DNA from: Silvimonas iriomotensis
Lineage (GTDB): Bacteria > Pseudomonadota > Gammaproteobacteria > Burkholderiales > Chitinibacteraceae
DNA: 64,000 bases
Reading direction: 5' to 3'
Assembly: GCF_014645535.1 (NCBI RefSeq)
Contig: NZ_BMLX01000003.1
Span: forward strand, 399,377 to 463,376
Shown here in pieces: positions 42,041 through 50,241 of the stretch. Under the pieces are notes generated by a model, which was not told the DNA's origin, made no database searches, and was given only the letters and a program-made list of their open reading frames with translations. Made by a program: the position numbers and the translations under genes. Within the stretch, counting starts at the first letter, position 1; each line of letters opens with the position of its first letter.

Positions 42041-43377
42041 AAGACCCGCTGAAAAACTCGCTGCGCACGCGCTTGTCGTTCTGGCTGTCGGTGGTGATCG
42101 TGCTGATCGCCATCATTGCCGGCACCTTTGCCTTTTTCAACGCGCAGGGCGAAGCCAACGAGTTGCAGGATGAAACCCTGCGCCAGGTGGCGTCGCTGTT
42201 TGACGAACACCACTTGCCCCTGCCGCCGTCAGGCACGCCGCGCGTGCTGAGCGAGGAAGAAGAAGACGCGCGCGTGGTAGTGCAGCAATTGCGCCCGCAA
42301 GGCCAGACTACCGCCAACACCGACATGGCCGTGCCCGGTTTGCCCGATACCCTGGCCGACGGTTTGCAGACCATTACCGCGCAGCAAGAAGACTACCGCG
42401 TGCTGGTCAAAACGCTGTCGAGCGGCCAGCGGATTGCGGTATCGCAAGAGACCGATATCCGCGACGAGATCGCCAGCGAAAGCGCCTTGCGCACGTTGTT
42501 GCCGTTTCTGGTGCTGGTGCCGGTGTTGCTGGTGGTGGTGGCCGTGCTGGTGCGGCACATGTTCAAGCTGATTGCCGAACTCTCGCAAGAGATCGACCAG
42601 CGCGAAGACCACGAACTGCACCCGATCAAACCTGAATCCTTGCCGACGGAAATCCGCCCGTTTCTGGTGGCGATCAACCGGCTGCTGGGGCGGGTAGGGC
42701 AGTCCATGGACGCGCAACGGCGCTTTGTGGCCGATGCCGCGCATGAACTGCGCTCGCCGCTGACCGCGTTGTCACTGCAGGCCGAGCGCCTGGGCAGCGC
42801 GCCCATGTCAGACGCGGCGCAAGAACGGCTGCTGGCATTGCGCGGCGGTATTCAGCGCACGCGGCAATTGCTGGATCAACTGCTGACCCTGGCGCGGGTG
42901 CAGGATGCCGCCCATGCCCAGGCTGAAAGCGCGCCGGTGCAGCAAACTTTCCGGCACGTGCTGGAAGACCTGTTGCCGCTGGCCGAAGCAAAGAATATCG
43001 ATATCGGCGTGGTGGGCGAGACCGAGGCCGAGGTCCGGATGCACCCGGCAGAGTTGCATATCCTGCTCAAGAACCTGGTCGATAACGCCATCCGCTATAC
43101 CCCGGCCGGCGGGCGGATTGACTTGTCGGTCACGCGGGATGCGGCGGCAGTGACGGTCGAGATCGAAGACACCGGCCCGGGGATTCCGGAGCACGAGCGT
43201 GACCGCGTGTTTGATCCGTTTTACCGCGTGCTGGGTTCAGACGAGACCGGCTCCGGGCTGGGGTTGTCGATCGTGCAGGCGATTGTCGAACGCGCCGGCG
43301 CCACCATTGTGCTGGAAGAGGCCGATACGCTGGCTCACAGCGGCCTGCGGGTGCGCATTACTTTCTTGCATCGGTAA
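42016..43377 (+). CDS. Membrane sensor histidine kinase (QseC/PmrB-like)
   Basis: The 453-residue kinase has two membrane helices (about residues 20-42 and 156-178), a periplasmic region of about 110 residues, a HAMP-like linker, HisKA (FVADAAHELRSPLTAL, phospho-His) and HATPase_c with N-box NLVDNAIRYTP, G1 DTGPGIP, FDPFYR and G2 GSGLGLSIV. All catalytic boxes are present. It overlaps the response-regulator gene. The periplasmic part does not show a clear metal-binding ExxE motif, so the stimulus is open. Confidence 0.9.
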   Translation: MDGFKGRIKDPLKNSLRTRLSFWLSVVIVLIAIIAGTFAFFNAQGEANELQDETLRQVASLFDEHHLPLPPSGTPRVLSEEEEDARVVVQQLRPQGQTTANTDMAVPGLPDTLADGLQTITAQQEDYRVLVKTLSSGQRIAVSQETDIRDEIASESALRTLLPFLVLVPVLLVVVAVLVRHMFKLIAELSQEIDQREDHELHPIKPESLPTEIRPFLVAINRLLGRVGQSMDAQRRFVADAAHELRSPLTALSLQAERLGSAPMSDAAQERLLALRGGIQRTRQLLDQLLTLARVQDAAHAQAESAPVQQTFRHVLEDLLPLAEAKNIDIGVVGETEAEVRMHPAELHILLKNLVDNAIRYTPAGGRIDLSVTRDAAAVTVEIEDTGPGIPEHERDRVFDPFYRVLGSDETGSGLGLSIVQAIVERAGATIVLEEADTLAHSGLRVRITFLHR

Positions 43378-43469
43378 CTCTAAGTTTCATCTAATACAAA
43401 CGAAAATACAGTTTCATGTCAGCTGTATAAGCTGCGCCATCTTCTTTCCTCCCCACGCGAGAAAATGGC

Positions 43470-45125
43470 ATGAAACCCCTTCACGTTTTTTCCGCAACTG
43501 CACTGGCGTTGGCATTGGCCGGTTGCGGCGGCTCGTCTGATTCTACTGTCTCCGCCCCGACCCCGACGCCCACGCCGGCCCCCAGCGCTGCCGTCAGCGC
43601 CAAACGCGTGTTGCTGATCAGCGTGGACGGCATGCACCAGCAAGACATGGTCAATTGCCTGGCCGGCAATACCTGCCCCAACCTGGCGGCACTGGCCAGA
43701 ACCGGCGTGAACTACACCGGCGCCACCACCCCGGGTTTGTCTGATTCGTTTCCGGGTCTGGCGGCACTGTTGACTGGTGGCTCGCCCAAAACAGCCGGTC
43801 TGTTCTACGACGTGTCGTACGACCGCACCTTGTACGCCCCGACCGACACCACCTGTACCGGCGCCCAGGGCTGGAACGTGGTGTTTGATGAAACCACCGG
43901 CATTGATGCCTGGAACGGCGGCGCGCTGATCCATATGGATGGCGGTGGCGCTTTCAACCCGGATGCCATCCCGCACCAGAAAGTGAATGGCGTGTGCCAG
44001 CCGGTGTACCCGCACAACTACATCAAGACCAACACCGTGTTTGAAGTGATCAAGGCCAGCCTGCCCGGCGCCCGTACCGCCTGGGCCGACAAACATGCCT
44101 GGGGCTATGACTGGGTGAACGGCCCGTCCGGCAAGGGCGTGGATGATCTGGCCCGCACCGAGATCAACTCGATCGACGCGGCCACCGGCAAGGATTACAC
44201 CGATGTGTATACCCACACCGAACAGTTCGACAACCTGCATGTGCAAGCGATCATCAACCAGATTGATGGCAAGGATTCGACCGGCGTAACTGCCAGCGTG
44301 CCGACGCTGTTTGGCACCAACTTCCAGACCCTGAGCGTGGCGCAGAAAGCCACCAACGCCAGCGGCGGTGGTTATACCGATGCCAGATTCACCCCGGGCG
44401 TGCAGGTCACGGCGGCGATTGCGTATGTGGATAGCGCCATCGGCAAGATGGTGGCTGAACTCAAGGCGCAGAACCTGTACAGCAGCACGCTGATCGTGAT
44501 TACCGCCAAGCACGGCCAGTCGCCCTCTGACCACAGTTTGCTGGTCAAGAATGGCGATACGCTGATGGCACTGCTGGAAGCCAACAACTATCTGGATAGC
44601 AGCGGCAACTTTGGCCAGAACGCCACCACCAGCGGCAACCTGAACGATGGCACCGGCCTGGCCGGAACCGGCATGGTGCAAGACGATGACGTGGGCCTGA
44701 TCTGGCTGCGCGACCAGACCCAGACTGCCGCGGTGGTCGCCACGCTGAACGCCAACAACGGGTGTACCGGCACCGGCATCTGCGCCAACAATGCCCAGGC
44801 GTACATCTTGTCGGGCAGCCAGCTGGCCGCAAAGTTTGGTGATCCGGCCCAGGGCCGCACGCCGGACATCATCGTGCAGCCCAACCCGGGCGTGATCTAC
44901 ACCAGCAGCACCAAGAAAGACGCGGAACACGGCGGCAATGCGCCGGATGATAGCCACGTCGCGCTGCTGGTGTCGTTCCCGACACTGACCGCCGCCACCA
45001 ACAGCAGCGCCGTGGGCACCACGCAAGTTGCCCCGACCATGCTCAAGGCACTGGGCGTGGCCCCGTCGCTGCTGAATGCGGTGCAAGCCGAGGGCACCGC
45101 AGTGCTGCCGGGCCTGGGTTTCTAA
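43470..45125 (+). CDS. Alkaline-phosphatase-superfamily lipoprotein (type I phosphodiesterase/nucleotide pyrophosphatase)
   Basis: The 551-residue precursor has a lipobox (LAGC, Cys about residue 16), a Pro/Thr/Ala linker and a phosphodiesterase/nucleotide pyrophosphatase domain. Metal-ligand motifs include VLLISVDGMHQQDM, the nucleophile loop TTPGLSDSFPGL, VITAKHGQSP and the late HGGNAPDDSHVALLV. It should hydrolyse phosphate esters or diesters at the cell surface. It starts 92 bases after the kinase gene and may be in the same transcription unit. The N-terminal head is like that of the lipoprotein at 38782. Confidence 0.83.
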   Translation: MKPLHVFSATALALALAGCGGSSDSTVSAPTPTPTPAPSAAVSAKRVLLISVDGMHQQDMVNCLAGNTCPNLAALARTGVNYTGATTPGLSDSFPGLAALLTGGSPKTAGLFYDVSYDRTLYAPTDTTCTGAQGWNVVFDETTGIDAWNGGALIHMDGGGAFNPDAIPHQKVNGVCQPVYPHNYIKTNTVFEVIKASLPGARTAWADKHAWGYDWVNGPSGKGVDDLARTEINSIDAATGKDYTDVYTHTEQFDNLHVQAIINQIDGKDSTGVTASVPTLFGTNFQTLSVAQKATNASGGGYTDARFTPGVQVTAAIAYVDSAIGKMVAELKAQNLYSSTLIVITAKHGQSPSDHSLLVKNGDTLMALLEANNYLDSSGNFGQNATTSGNLNDGTGLAGTGMVQDDDVGLIWLRDQTQTAAVVATLNANNGCTGTGICANNAQAYILSGSQLAAKFGDPAQGRTPDIIVQPNPGVIYTSSTKKDAEHGGNAPDDSHVALLVSFPTLTAATNSSAVGTTQVAPTMLKALGVAPSLLNAVQAEGTAVLPGLGF

Positions 45126-45272
45126 GGCATCAGGCCAGGCCGTGTGGCGTGTCGATCTGTTCGATACGCCGCGCGCGTCTGGCGGTTTGCGCGCTAATGC
45201 TGGGCTAAGTCTGCCCCTGCATGCTGACAGCATGGCCCGATGTGCACAGGGCCTACCCGCACAGGAGGCAAC

Positions 45273-45533
45273 ATGAACGTCAACCTCAGCCCGGCCAGTA
45301 CCAGTTACAGCAGCAATACCCAATCTGGCAGCGCCAGTACCCTGACTGCCGCAGCGCAAGAAGCGCGCGAAACACCGACGCAAACTGCGCAAGAAGCCCG
45401 CAAAGGCGATCATCAGGCGCAACGGCTGCAAGCCAGAGAAGCCCAGGCCGCAGCCAATGCCACTGGCAGCACCGATCAGCGCTCGTCACTGGTGATCGGC
45501 AACAGCGGCCAGAATGTCGATATCAAGGTTTAA
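45273..45533 (+). CDS. Small hypothetical protein (86 aa), Ala/Gln-rich
   Basis: No family recognised. ATG 45273 has a perfect AGGAGG eight bases upstream. The product (begins MNVNLSPASTSYSS, ends NVDIKV) has a Ser/Thr-rich start and a middle segment dense in Ala, Gln, Arg and Glu (about residues 28-64) that should form a helix. There is no signal peptide or membrane span. A strong terminator follows, so it is a single-gene unit. Confidence 0.7.
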   Translation: MNVNLSPASTSYSSNTQSGSASTLTAAAQEARETPTQTAQEARKGDHQAQRLQAREAQAAANATGSTDQRSSLVIGNSGQNVDIKV

Positions 45534-45590
45534 GGCCGGCCGGTCACGGACCGGCTGACCCCACAGTGCAATTCGGAGTGGACTGAATTT

Positions 45591-45620
45591 GGGCGCACAC
45601 AGAGTGCGCCCGTTTTTTTT
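45591..45620 (+). terminator. Intrinsic terminator after the 86-aa protein gene
   Basis: GGGCGCAC (45591-45598) / GTGCGCCC (45604-45611) followed by eight T. Confidence 0.9.
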
Positions 45621-45646
45621 GTGGCTGGAGAGATCGCCCGGCGTGC

Positions 45647-47260
45647 TCACAGCTTGAAGTCAGCGATCATCTTGTCCAGCTCGCCCGAGATCCGCGTGAT
45701 CTCGGCCACGGCGGTGGGCACTTCGGCCGCCCGCCGGCTGCCATCGCTCGCCCCGTTGGCAATACGTTCGATATTCACCGCCAGCTGGTTGCTGGCTTCG
45801 GCTTGTTCGCGCAGCGCCCCGGAAATCACGCCGATGTGCTCCATCAACTCGCGGCTGCTGGTGCGCACCACGCCCATGCCGGCGCCGGCCTCGGTGGCGC
45901 GGCCGGTCGCGGCGTTGACCCGGTCCGTGTTGTTGGCAATCTCGCGCACGGCTGCGTTGGTAGATTGCTGGTTCATGTCAATCATCTGGGTGATCTCGAC
46001 CGTGGCGCTGGCGGTTTTCTCGGCCAGTTTGCGCACTTCATCGGCCACCACCGCAAAACCGCGCCCGGCGTCCCCGGCGCGCGCGGCTTCAATGGCTGCG
46101 TTCAAGGCCAGCAGATTGGTCTGGCCGGCGATCTCTTTGATCACGTGCACAATGCCGGCAATGCGCTCGGAGTTGTCGCCCAGTTCCCGCACATATTGCG
46201 CGGCGGTCTGCGCGCTTTTGTTCACGGCGTCGATCTCTGTCACCACGCCTTCAACCTGCTCCGCGCCGATCCGCGCCTGTTCGCCGGCCGCGCGGGCAGA
46301 CTGCGCAGTCTGCTCGGCACTGCTGGAAACATGGTTGATCGATACCGTCAGTTGCTGCACGGTGGCGGCCATGGCAGAGCTGGCGTTACTTTGTTCTTCT
46401 GCCGCACTGGACACCGCACTGGCGACACTGGTCAGCGAATGCCCGGCCGTGACCAGCGTCTGGCTGGCGCGGGACAAGTGCGTGACCCATGCATGCAATT
46501 GCTGGCGCATTTCTGCCATGGAGGCCAGCAGGCTGGTGCGATCACTGCCGGCCAGCGGCACGCGCACGGCCAGATTGCCGCCGGCAATTTCCCGGGCCAC
46601 GCTGGCGGCCACAGCGGGCTCGCCGCCCAGCAAGCCAAAAATGGCGCGGCCGGTATAGAACAGCAAAATGCTCAGCACCGCCACCGCGATCACGCTGATG
46701 ATGATGGACGTTGCCTCCATCTGTTTTTGCGTGCTGTCGAACTGGTGATCAGAATCCGTGGCGACCTGGTTAAGCTCGGTCGAAATCTGGTTCAGATTGT
46801 GTTCCAGCGTATCGCGGATGCCGTCAATCTGGCCATCAACCTTGCGGATCGCTGCAAAGTCCATGGGTTCGGTCGCCAGCAAGGGGCGGTATTGTTTCTC
46901 GTACAGATCCAGATACTGGTTCAGCGCCGTTTGCGCCGCCTGGGCTGATTGCTTTGCCTGCGGGCTTTGCGCCAGGGTTTGCACATCCGCCAGTTGCTTT
47001 TGCGCCTCGGCCTTGGTCTCGGCCCATTCTTTGTCAGAGACGGCAAGATCGTGGTTGATCACTGCATCGGCAATCACCTGGTACAACGCGGCGCTCATGC
47101 CTACCGCGCGTTGCACTTGCGCGGCCTCCTGGAAGCTTTGCACCCCTGCATCTTGCAGATGCGCCAGCCGGTGCAGGCCATACAGATTGTTGGCGATAAA
47201 GATCAGGCAGACGCCCAGCATGAGCGCGGCCATGGTGACAAGGCGGGAACGCAGGGTCAT
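45647..47260 (-). CDS. Methyl-accepting chemotaxis protein
   Basis: The 537-residue transmembrane chemoreceptor has helices at about residues 8-30 and 186-208, a helical periplasmic sensor between them, HAMP and an MCP signalling domain with [20 protein letters not shown] at the tip. It is the same general class as 36081-37700, though the sensors differ. AAGGGA precedes ATG 47260. Ligand unknown. Confidence 0.92.
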   Translation of the reverse strand: MTLRSRLVTMAALMLGVCLIFIANNLYGLHRLAHLQDAGVQSFQEAAQVQRAVGMSAALYQVIADAVINHDLAVSDKEWAETKAEAQKQLADVQTLAQSPQAKQSAQAAQTALNQYLDLYEKQYRPLLATEPMDFAAIRKVDGQIDGIRDTLEHNLNQISTELNQVATDSDHQFDSTQKQMEATSIIISVIAVAVLSILLFYTGRAIFGLLGGEPAVAASVAREIAGGNLAVRVPLAGSDRTSLLASMAEMRQQLHAWVTHLSRASQTLVTAGHSLTSVASAVSSAAEEQSNASSAMAATVQQLTVSINHVSSSAEQTAQSARAAGEQARIGAEQVEGVVTEIDAVNKSAQTAAQYVRELGDNSERIAGIVHVIKEIAGQTNLLALNAAIEAARAGDAGRGFAVVADEVRKLAEKTASATVEITQMIDMNQQSTNAAVREIANNTDRVNAATGRATEAGAGMGVVRTSSRELMEHIGVISGALREQAEASNQLAVNIERIANGASDGSRRAAEVPTAVAEITRISGELDKMIADFKL

Positions 47261-47380
47261 GGTTGTGTCCCTTGTTATGGTTTACACGGGTAGTCCATTA
47301 ACCATAGGGCAGCTTTGTATTTTTGCAGCCGCAGACCGCTACACCGCTACCAGCGCGCCCCACTAAATATATATACATCG

Positions 47381-47863
47381 CTATTCGGGGTTTTCTTCTG
47401 CCCGCGACCTGAGCCACAAACGCTGCGGCCCCGGTCCCTGGCGGCCCAGTTCATCCAGCGGGTTGCGCAGCCGGCAGCGGTCAATCGACAAACAGCCACA
47501 GCCGATGCAGTCATCCAGTTCGTCGCGCAGCTTTTGCAACTGGGCGATGCGTTCATCCAGATCAGCCCGCCAGCGTTGCGACAAGCGCGTCCAGTCATCA
47601 CGGCTGGGCGCGGCATGGGCGGGCAGGGCGGCCAGCGCCGCCCCGATATCCGTCAGGCTGATGCCCACCCGTTGCGAGACGCGGATAAACGCCACGCGCC
47701 GCAAAACATCCCGCCCGTAGCGGCGCTGCCCGCCCGCACTGCGGTGGCTGCTGATCAGGCCTTTGGTCTCGTAAAAGTGCAGGGTAGACACCGCCACCCC
47801 GGCGCGCCGCGCGACTTCCCCCACCGTGAGCGTGGTGGCGATACCCATGTCTTCCAGCGTCAT
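47381..47863 (-). CDS. soxR: Redox-sensitive MerR-family activator SoxR
   Basis: The 160-residue protein matches SoxR: MerR helix-turn-helix (LTVGEVARRAGVAVSTLHFY, then QRRYGRDVLRRVAFIRV) and the [2Fe-2S] cysteine cluster CIGCGCLSIDRC (C-x2-C-x-C-x5-C). Oxidation of the cluster by redox-cycling compounds switches on target promoters. ATG 47863 with AAGGAG is chosen over the TTG three bases upstream. It is divergent from an ABM monooxygenase gene with a SoxR box between. There is no soxS gene, as is usual outside enterics. Confidence 0.95.
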   Translation of the reverse strand: MTLEDMGIATTLTVGEVARRAGVAVSTLHFYETKGLISSHRSAGGQRRYGRDVLRRVAFIRVSQRVGISLTDIGAALAALPAHAAPSRDDWTRLSQRWRADLDERIAQLQKLRDELDDCIGCGCLSIDRCRLRNPLDELGRQGPGPQRLWLRSRAEENPE

Positions 47864-47873
47864 CAAAAACTCC

Positions 47874-47904
47874 TTGACCTCAAGTTAACTTGAGATTCTA
47901 GGCT
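47874..47904 (+). promoter_or_regulatory. SoxR-activated promoter with SoxR box
   Basis: CCTCAAGTTAACTTGAGA (47878-47895) equals the E. coli soxS operator core. It lies between TTGACC (-35, 47874-47879) and TAGGCT (-10, 47899-47904) with a 19-bp spacer, the long spacer typical of MerR/SoxR-activated promoters. It drives the ABM monooxygenase gene and probably also covers the soxR promoter. Confidence 0.93.
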
Positions 47905-47949
47905 GTGCTGATGCGGGCGCGTTGCCCGTTTGTCTACTGGAGAGCCACC

Positions 47950-48306
47950 ATGACTTCGACCCTGTCCAACACGCCCGCCATCCCCACCGCAACCCGCGAC
48001 ACCGTCTTCCGGGTCGACCAGTTTGTGGTGCCCGATCACGCCTTGCCGGCGTTCATGAAGCAAGCCCACCGCATCGACGCCCTGCTGCACGAAATGCCCG
48101 GTTGCGATCATCACCTGGTGCTCACCCGCAAACAGGACATCGACAGCACCCGCGTGCTTACCCTGGTGCAATGGCACAACCAGGCCGGTATGGCCGCCGC
48201 CAAGGCGCTGGTGCAGCAGATTTACGCCAGCGAAGGGTTCGAGCCGCAGGCGTTCATCCAGAAACTGGGGGTGACCGCAGACTTCGGCATTTACGGCCTG
48301 GTGTGA
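47950..48306 (+). CDS. SoxR-regulated ABM-domain monooxygenase-like protein
   Basis: The 118-residue protein carries an ABM domain (FRVDQFVVPDHALPAFMK, then GCDHHLVLTRKQDIDSTRVL and TLVQWHNQAGMAAAKALV). In Pseudomonas and Chromobacterium, SoxR regulons include small monooxygenases of this sort, thought to act on redox-cycling compounds. ATG 47950 follows GGAG. The SoxR-type promoter lies 45 bases upstream of the start, making this a direct SoxR target. A glyoxalase-fold gene follows 20 bases later. Confidence 0.87.
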   Translation: MTSTLSNTPAIPTATRDTVFRVDQFVVPDHALPAFMKQAHRIDALLHEMPGCDHHLVLTRKQDIDSTRVLTLVQWHNQAGMAAAKALVQQIYASEGFEPQAFIQKLGVTADFGIYGLV

Positions 48307-48326
48307 TCTCAACCGCGGAACTACGG

Positions 48327-48707
48327 ATGATGAAAATCGAAAAACCGGGGATTGTTTTATTCACCCAGCGCTATCCGGAATGCGTGCGCTTTTATCATGA
48401 ACTCATCGGCCTGCCGCTTCTATTCACCAAACCCACCTTGACCTGCCTGCAATTGGGCCAGGCTTACCTGATGGTTGAATCCGGCGGTATCGCCAAAGAC
48501 ACGCAAAAGCACCGTGGCGAAAATCCGGTCGTGATCCGGTTCAACGTAGCAAACGTCAGCACAGAGGCCGCAGTACTACGCGCCAGGGGCGTGCCGGTGG
48601 AGGTGATGCAGTTTGACTGGGGCATCATCGGCCTATTCACCGATCCGGACGGCAACCGGTGCGAACTTAAAAACAGTGAGGCGGCGTTTGGGCATGTGTG
48701 CGCTTGA
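48327..48707 (+). CDS. Glyoxalase/bleomycin-resistance/dioxygenase (VOC) fold protein
   Basis: The 126-residue single-domain protein has the VOC beta-alpha-beta-beta-beta pattern: GIVLFTQRYPECVRFYHELIG at the start and the late block GLFTDPDGNRCELKN with a metal-ligand-like Glu. Members detoxify or sequester small molecules. Its nearness to the ABM gene (20-base gap) suggests cotranscription from the SoxR promoter. Tandem ATGs 48327/48330 have no strong ribosome site. Confidence 0.83.
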   Translation: MMKIEKPGIVLFTQRYPECVRFYHELIGLPLLFTKPTLTCLQLGQAYLMVESGGIAKDTQKHRGENPVVIRFNVANVSTEAAVLRARGVPVEVMQFDWGIIGLFTDPDGNRCELKNSEAAFGHVCA

Positions 48708-48735
48708 ACAGTAACGCGCGGTAAACGGAACGATG

Positions 48736-48774
48736 AAAAACGGCTTGCTCCCCGGCAAGCCGGTTCCCTTTTTT
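48736..48774 (+). terminator. Intrinsic terminator after the SoxR target operon
   Basis: CGGCTTGC (48741-48748) / GCAAGCCG (48755-48762), with a T-run six bases later. Confidence 0.75.
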
Positions 48775-48914
48775 AAAGGTGCACGACGCTTGTGTGGATG
48801 CGGCCACGCTGTTTGCCGAGCAGCGCTGGCGCCCTGTCAGGTTTACTGATGCACGGGCTGTTGGCTGACCCTATAGTGCGATTGTTTGCCTATATGCCGA
48901 CTGCCAGGAAAGTC

Positions 48915-50102
48915 ATGTTGAGTGCATTCTTTCGTTTCAACTACGCTGTGTTGGGGCTGTTTATTTTGTTGAGCACAAGCACGGCTTGCGCGATTACCGC
49001 GTCAGCCGCGCCGTCCGGTAAATACAGCAGCTTGCTCAGCTTGGTTCAGAAGCACAAGTTTGCGGAACTCGATAAACAGCTTAATCAACTTCAGACAGCA
49101 TATGAGGCGGGCAAAATCGGCGATGTCGATCTTGCAGAGGCGTTTTATACAGTCTCTGGTACCCAGTCGATACCGGATGCCTTTTATGACGAATGGGTCA
49201 TTCGCTACCCGGGGTCCTATGCGGCACGGGTCGTGCGCGGTGAGCATTTCAAACGACAGGGACTACTTGCGCGGGGTGCCAAGTCTGCAAGAGCAACGCC
49301 TAAAGAAAGCATGGACAAGATGCAGGCGTACTTTGATCAGGCTGTTCCGGATTTTCAGGCCTCGCTGCAGATGGCACACAAGCCGGTGATCAGCTATCTG
49401 GATTTGCTGGATCTCTCCAGTCGGGTGGCGACATCTGAGGAGAACCGGGCGCTATTTGACGAAGGGCTGAAAGCTGCTCCCGACAGTTTCGTGCTTCGAC
49501 GCAAGTATATGCGTGTACTGGAAACCCGTTGGGGCGGGAGCCTGGACGACATGACCCGCTTTCTTGGCGAGTGCAAAGGTACAGGATTAACGCCGAGTCA
49601 GATGAACATCCTGCAGGCCATGGTTTACCAGGAAAGCGGCTGGCTGGCAGTACAGGGCAAACAGCCTCAAGCCGCTTTGCCGCTACTCAGCAAGGCGGCC
49701 GATTTGTTCGCGGGTCAGGAGCGGTTACTTGAACCGGGGGCTGCTGCAGAGGTACTGGGGCAGATTGCATATATCAATTTGCAAGACAAAAGAAATGAAG
49801 AGGCCCTTCTCTGGTTTAACCGGGCTATCGGCCAGATTGGGGACTGTTTTTACTGCAGTTATCTTTACGCGAATCGAGGATTGATTCATGAGCGGTTGCA
49901 GCAGTTTGACGAGGCGTTGCTTGACTATATGACGGCAGCTGACCTGGGAAATACCTATGCATTAAACAGGCTTGGCCACATTTATACGTACGGCGAGCAT
50001 GTGCCACAAGACAAAGCAAAGGGCACCGATTATTACAGCAGGGCCGTGGCCATTGAAATGGCGTCTGCACCTGCAAAAGCCCAACCGCCGGGTAAACAGT
50101 GA
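48915..50102 (+). CDS. DUF4034/Sel1-TPR-type exported protein
   Basis: The 395-residue precursor starts with a hydrophobic signal (NYAVLGLFILLSTSTACA), possibly a lipobox at STAC. It continues with a helical domain containing the R-Y-P-G-S-Y-A-A-x-V-x-R-G-E-H-F pattern typical of DUF4034 proteins (about residues 95-112), and ends in Sel1/TPR-like repeats (EEALLWFNRAIG, DEALLDYMTAADLGNTYALNRLGHIY). Its function is unknown; relatives occur near toxin/immunity and phage-related loci. ATG 48915 with AGGAAAG is preferred. Its codon use is clearly less GC-biased than the flanks, hinting at horizontal origin. Confidence 0.7.
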   Translation: MLSAFFRFNYAVLGLFILLSTSTACAITASAAPSGKYSSLLSLVQKHKFAELDKQLNQLQTAYEAGKIGDVDLAEAFYTVSGTQSIPDAFYDEWVIRYPGSYAARVVRGEHFKRQGLLARGAKSARATPKESMDKMQAYFDQAVPDFQASLQMAHKPVISYLDLLDLSSRVATSEENRALFDEGLKAAPDSFVLRRKYMRVLETRWGGSLDDMTRFLGECKGTGLTPSQMNILQAMVYQESGWLAVQGKQPQAALPLLSKAADLFAGQERLLEPGAAAEVLGQIAYINLQDKRNEEALLWFNRAIGQIGDCFYCSYLYANRGLIHERLQQFDEALLDYMTAADLGNTYALNRLGHIYTYGEHVPQDKAKGTDYYSRAVAIEMASAPAKAQPPGKQ

Positions 50103-50180
50103 CCAGATCTGCCAGGCCCGGGGTGCAGATTCACCTCATCCGGAAGTCGATTTGTCGCGCGCAAATGCGGGTTTCAGGTC

Positions 50181-50213
50181 AAAAAAACGGCTTGCCAGAT
50201 GGCAAGCCGTTTT
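50181..50213 (-). terminator. Intrinsic terminator of the RND efflux operon
   Basis: AAAACGGCTTGCC (50184-50196) and its complement (50201-50213), with a 7-T run on the minus strand. Confidence 0.88.
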
Positions 50214-50241
50214 GGGGTTGCAACGCGTATTCAGCGAGGCA

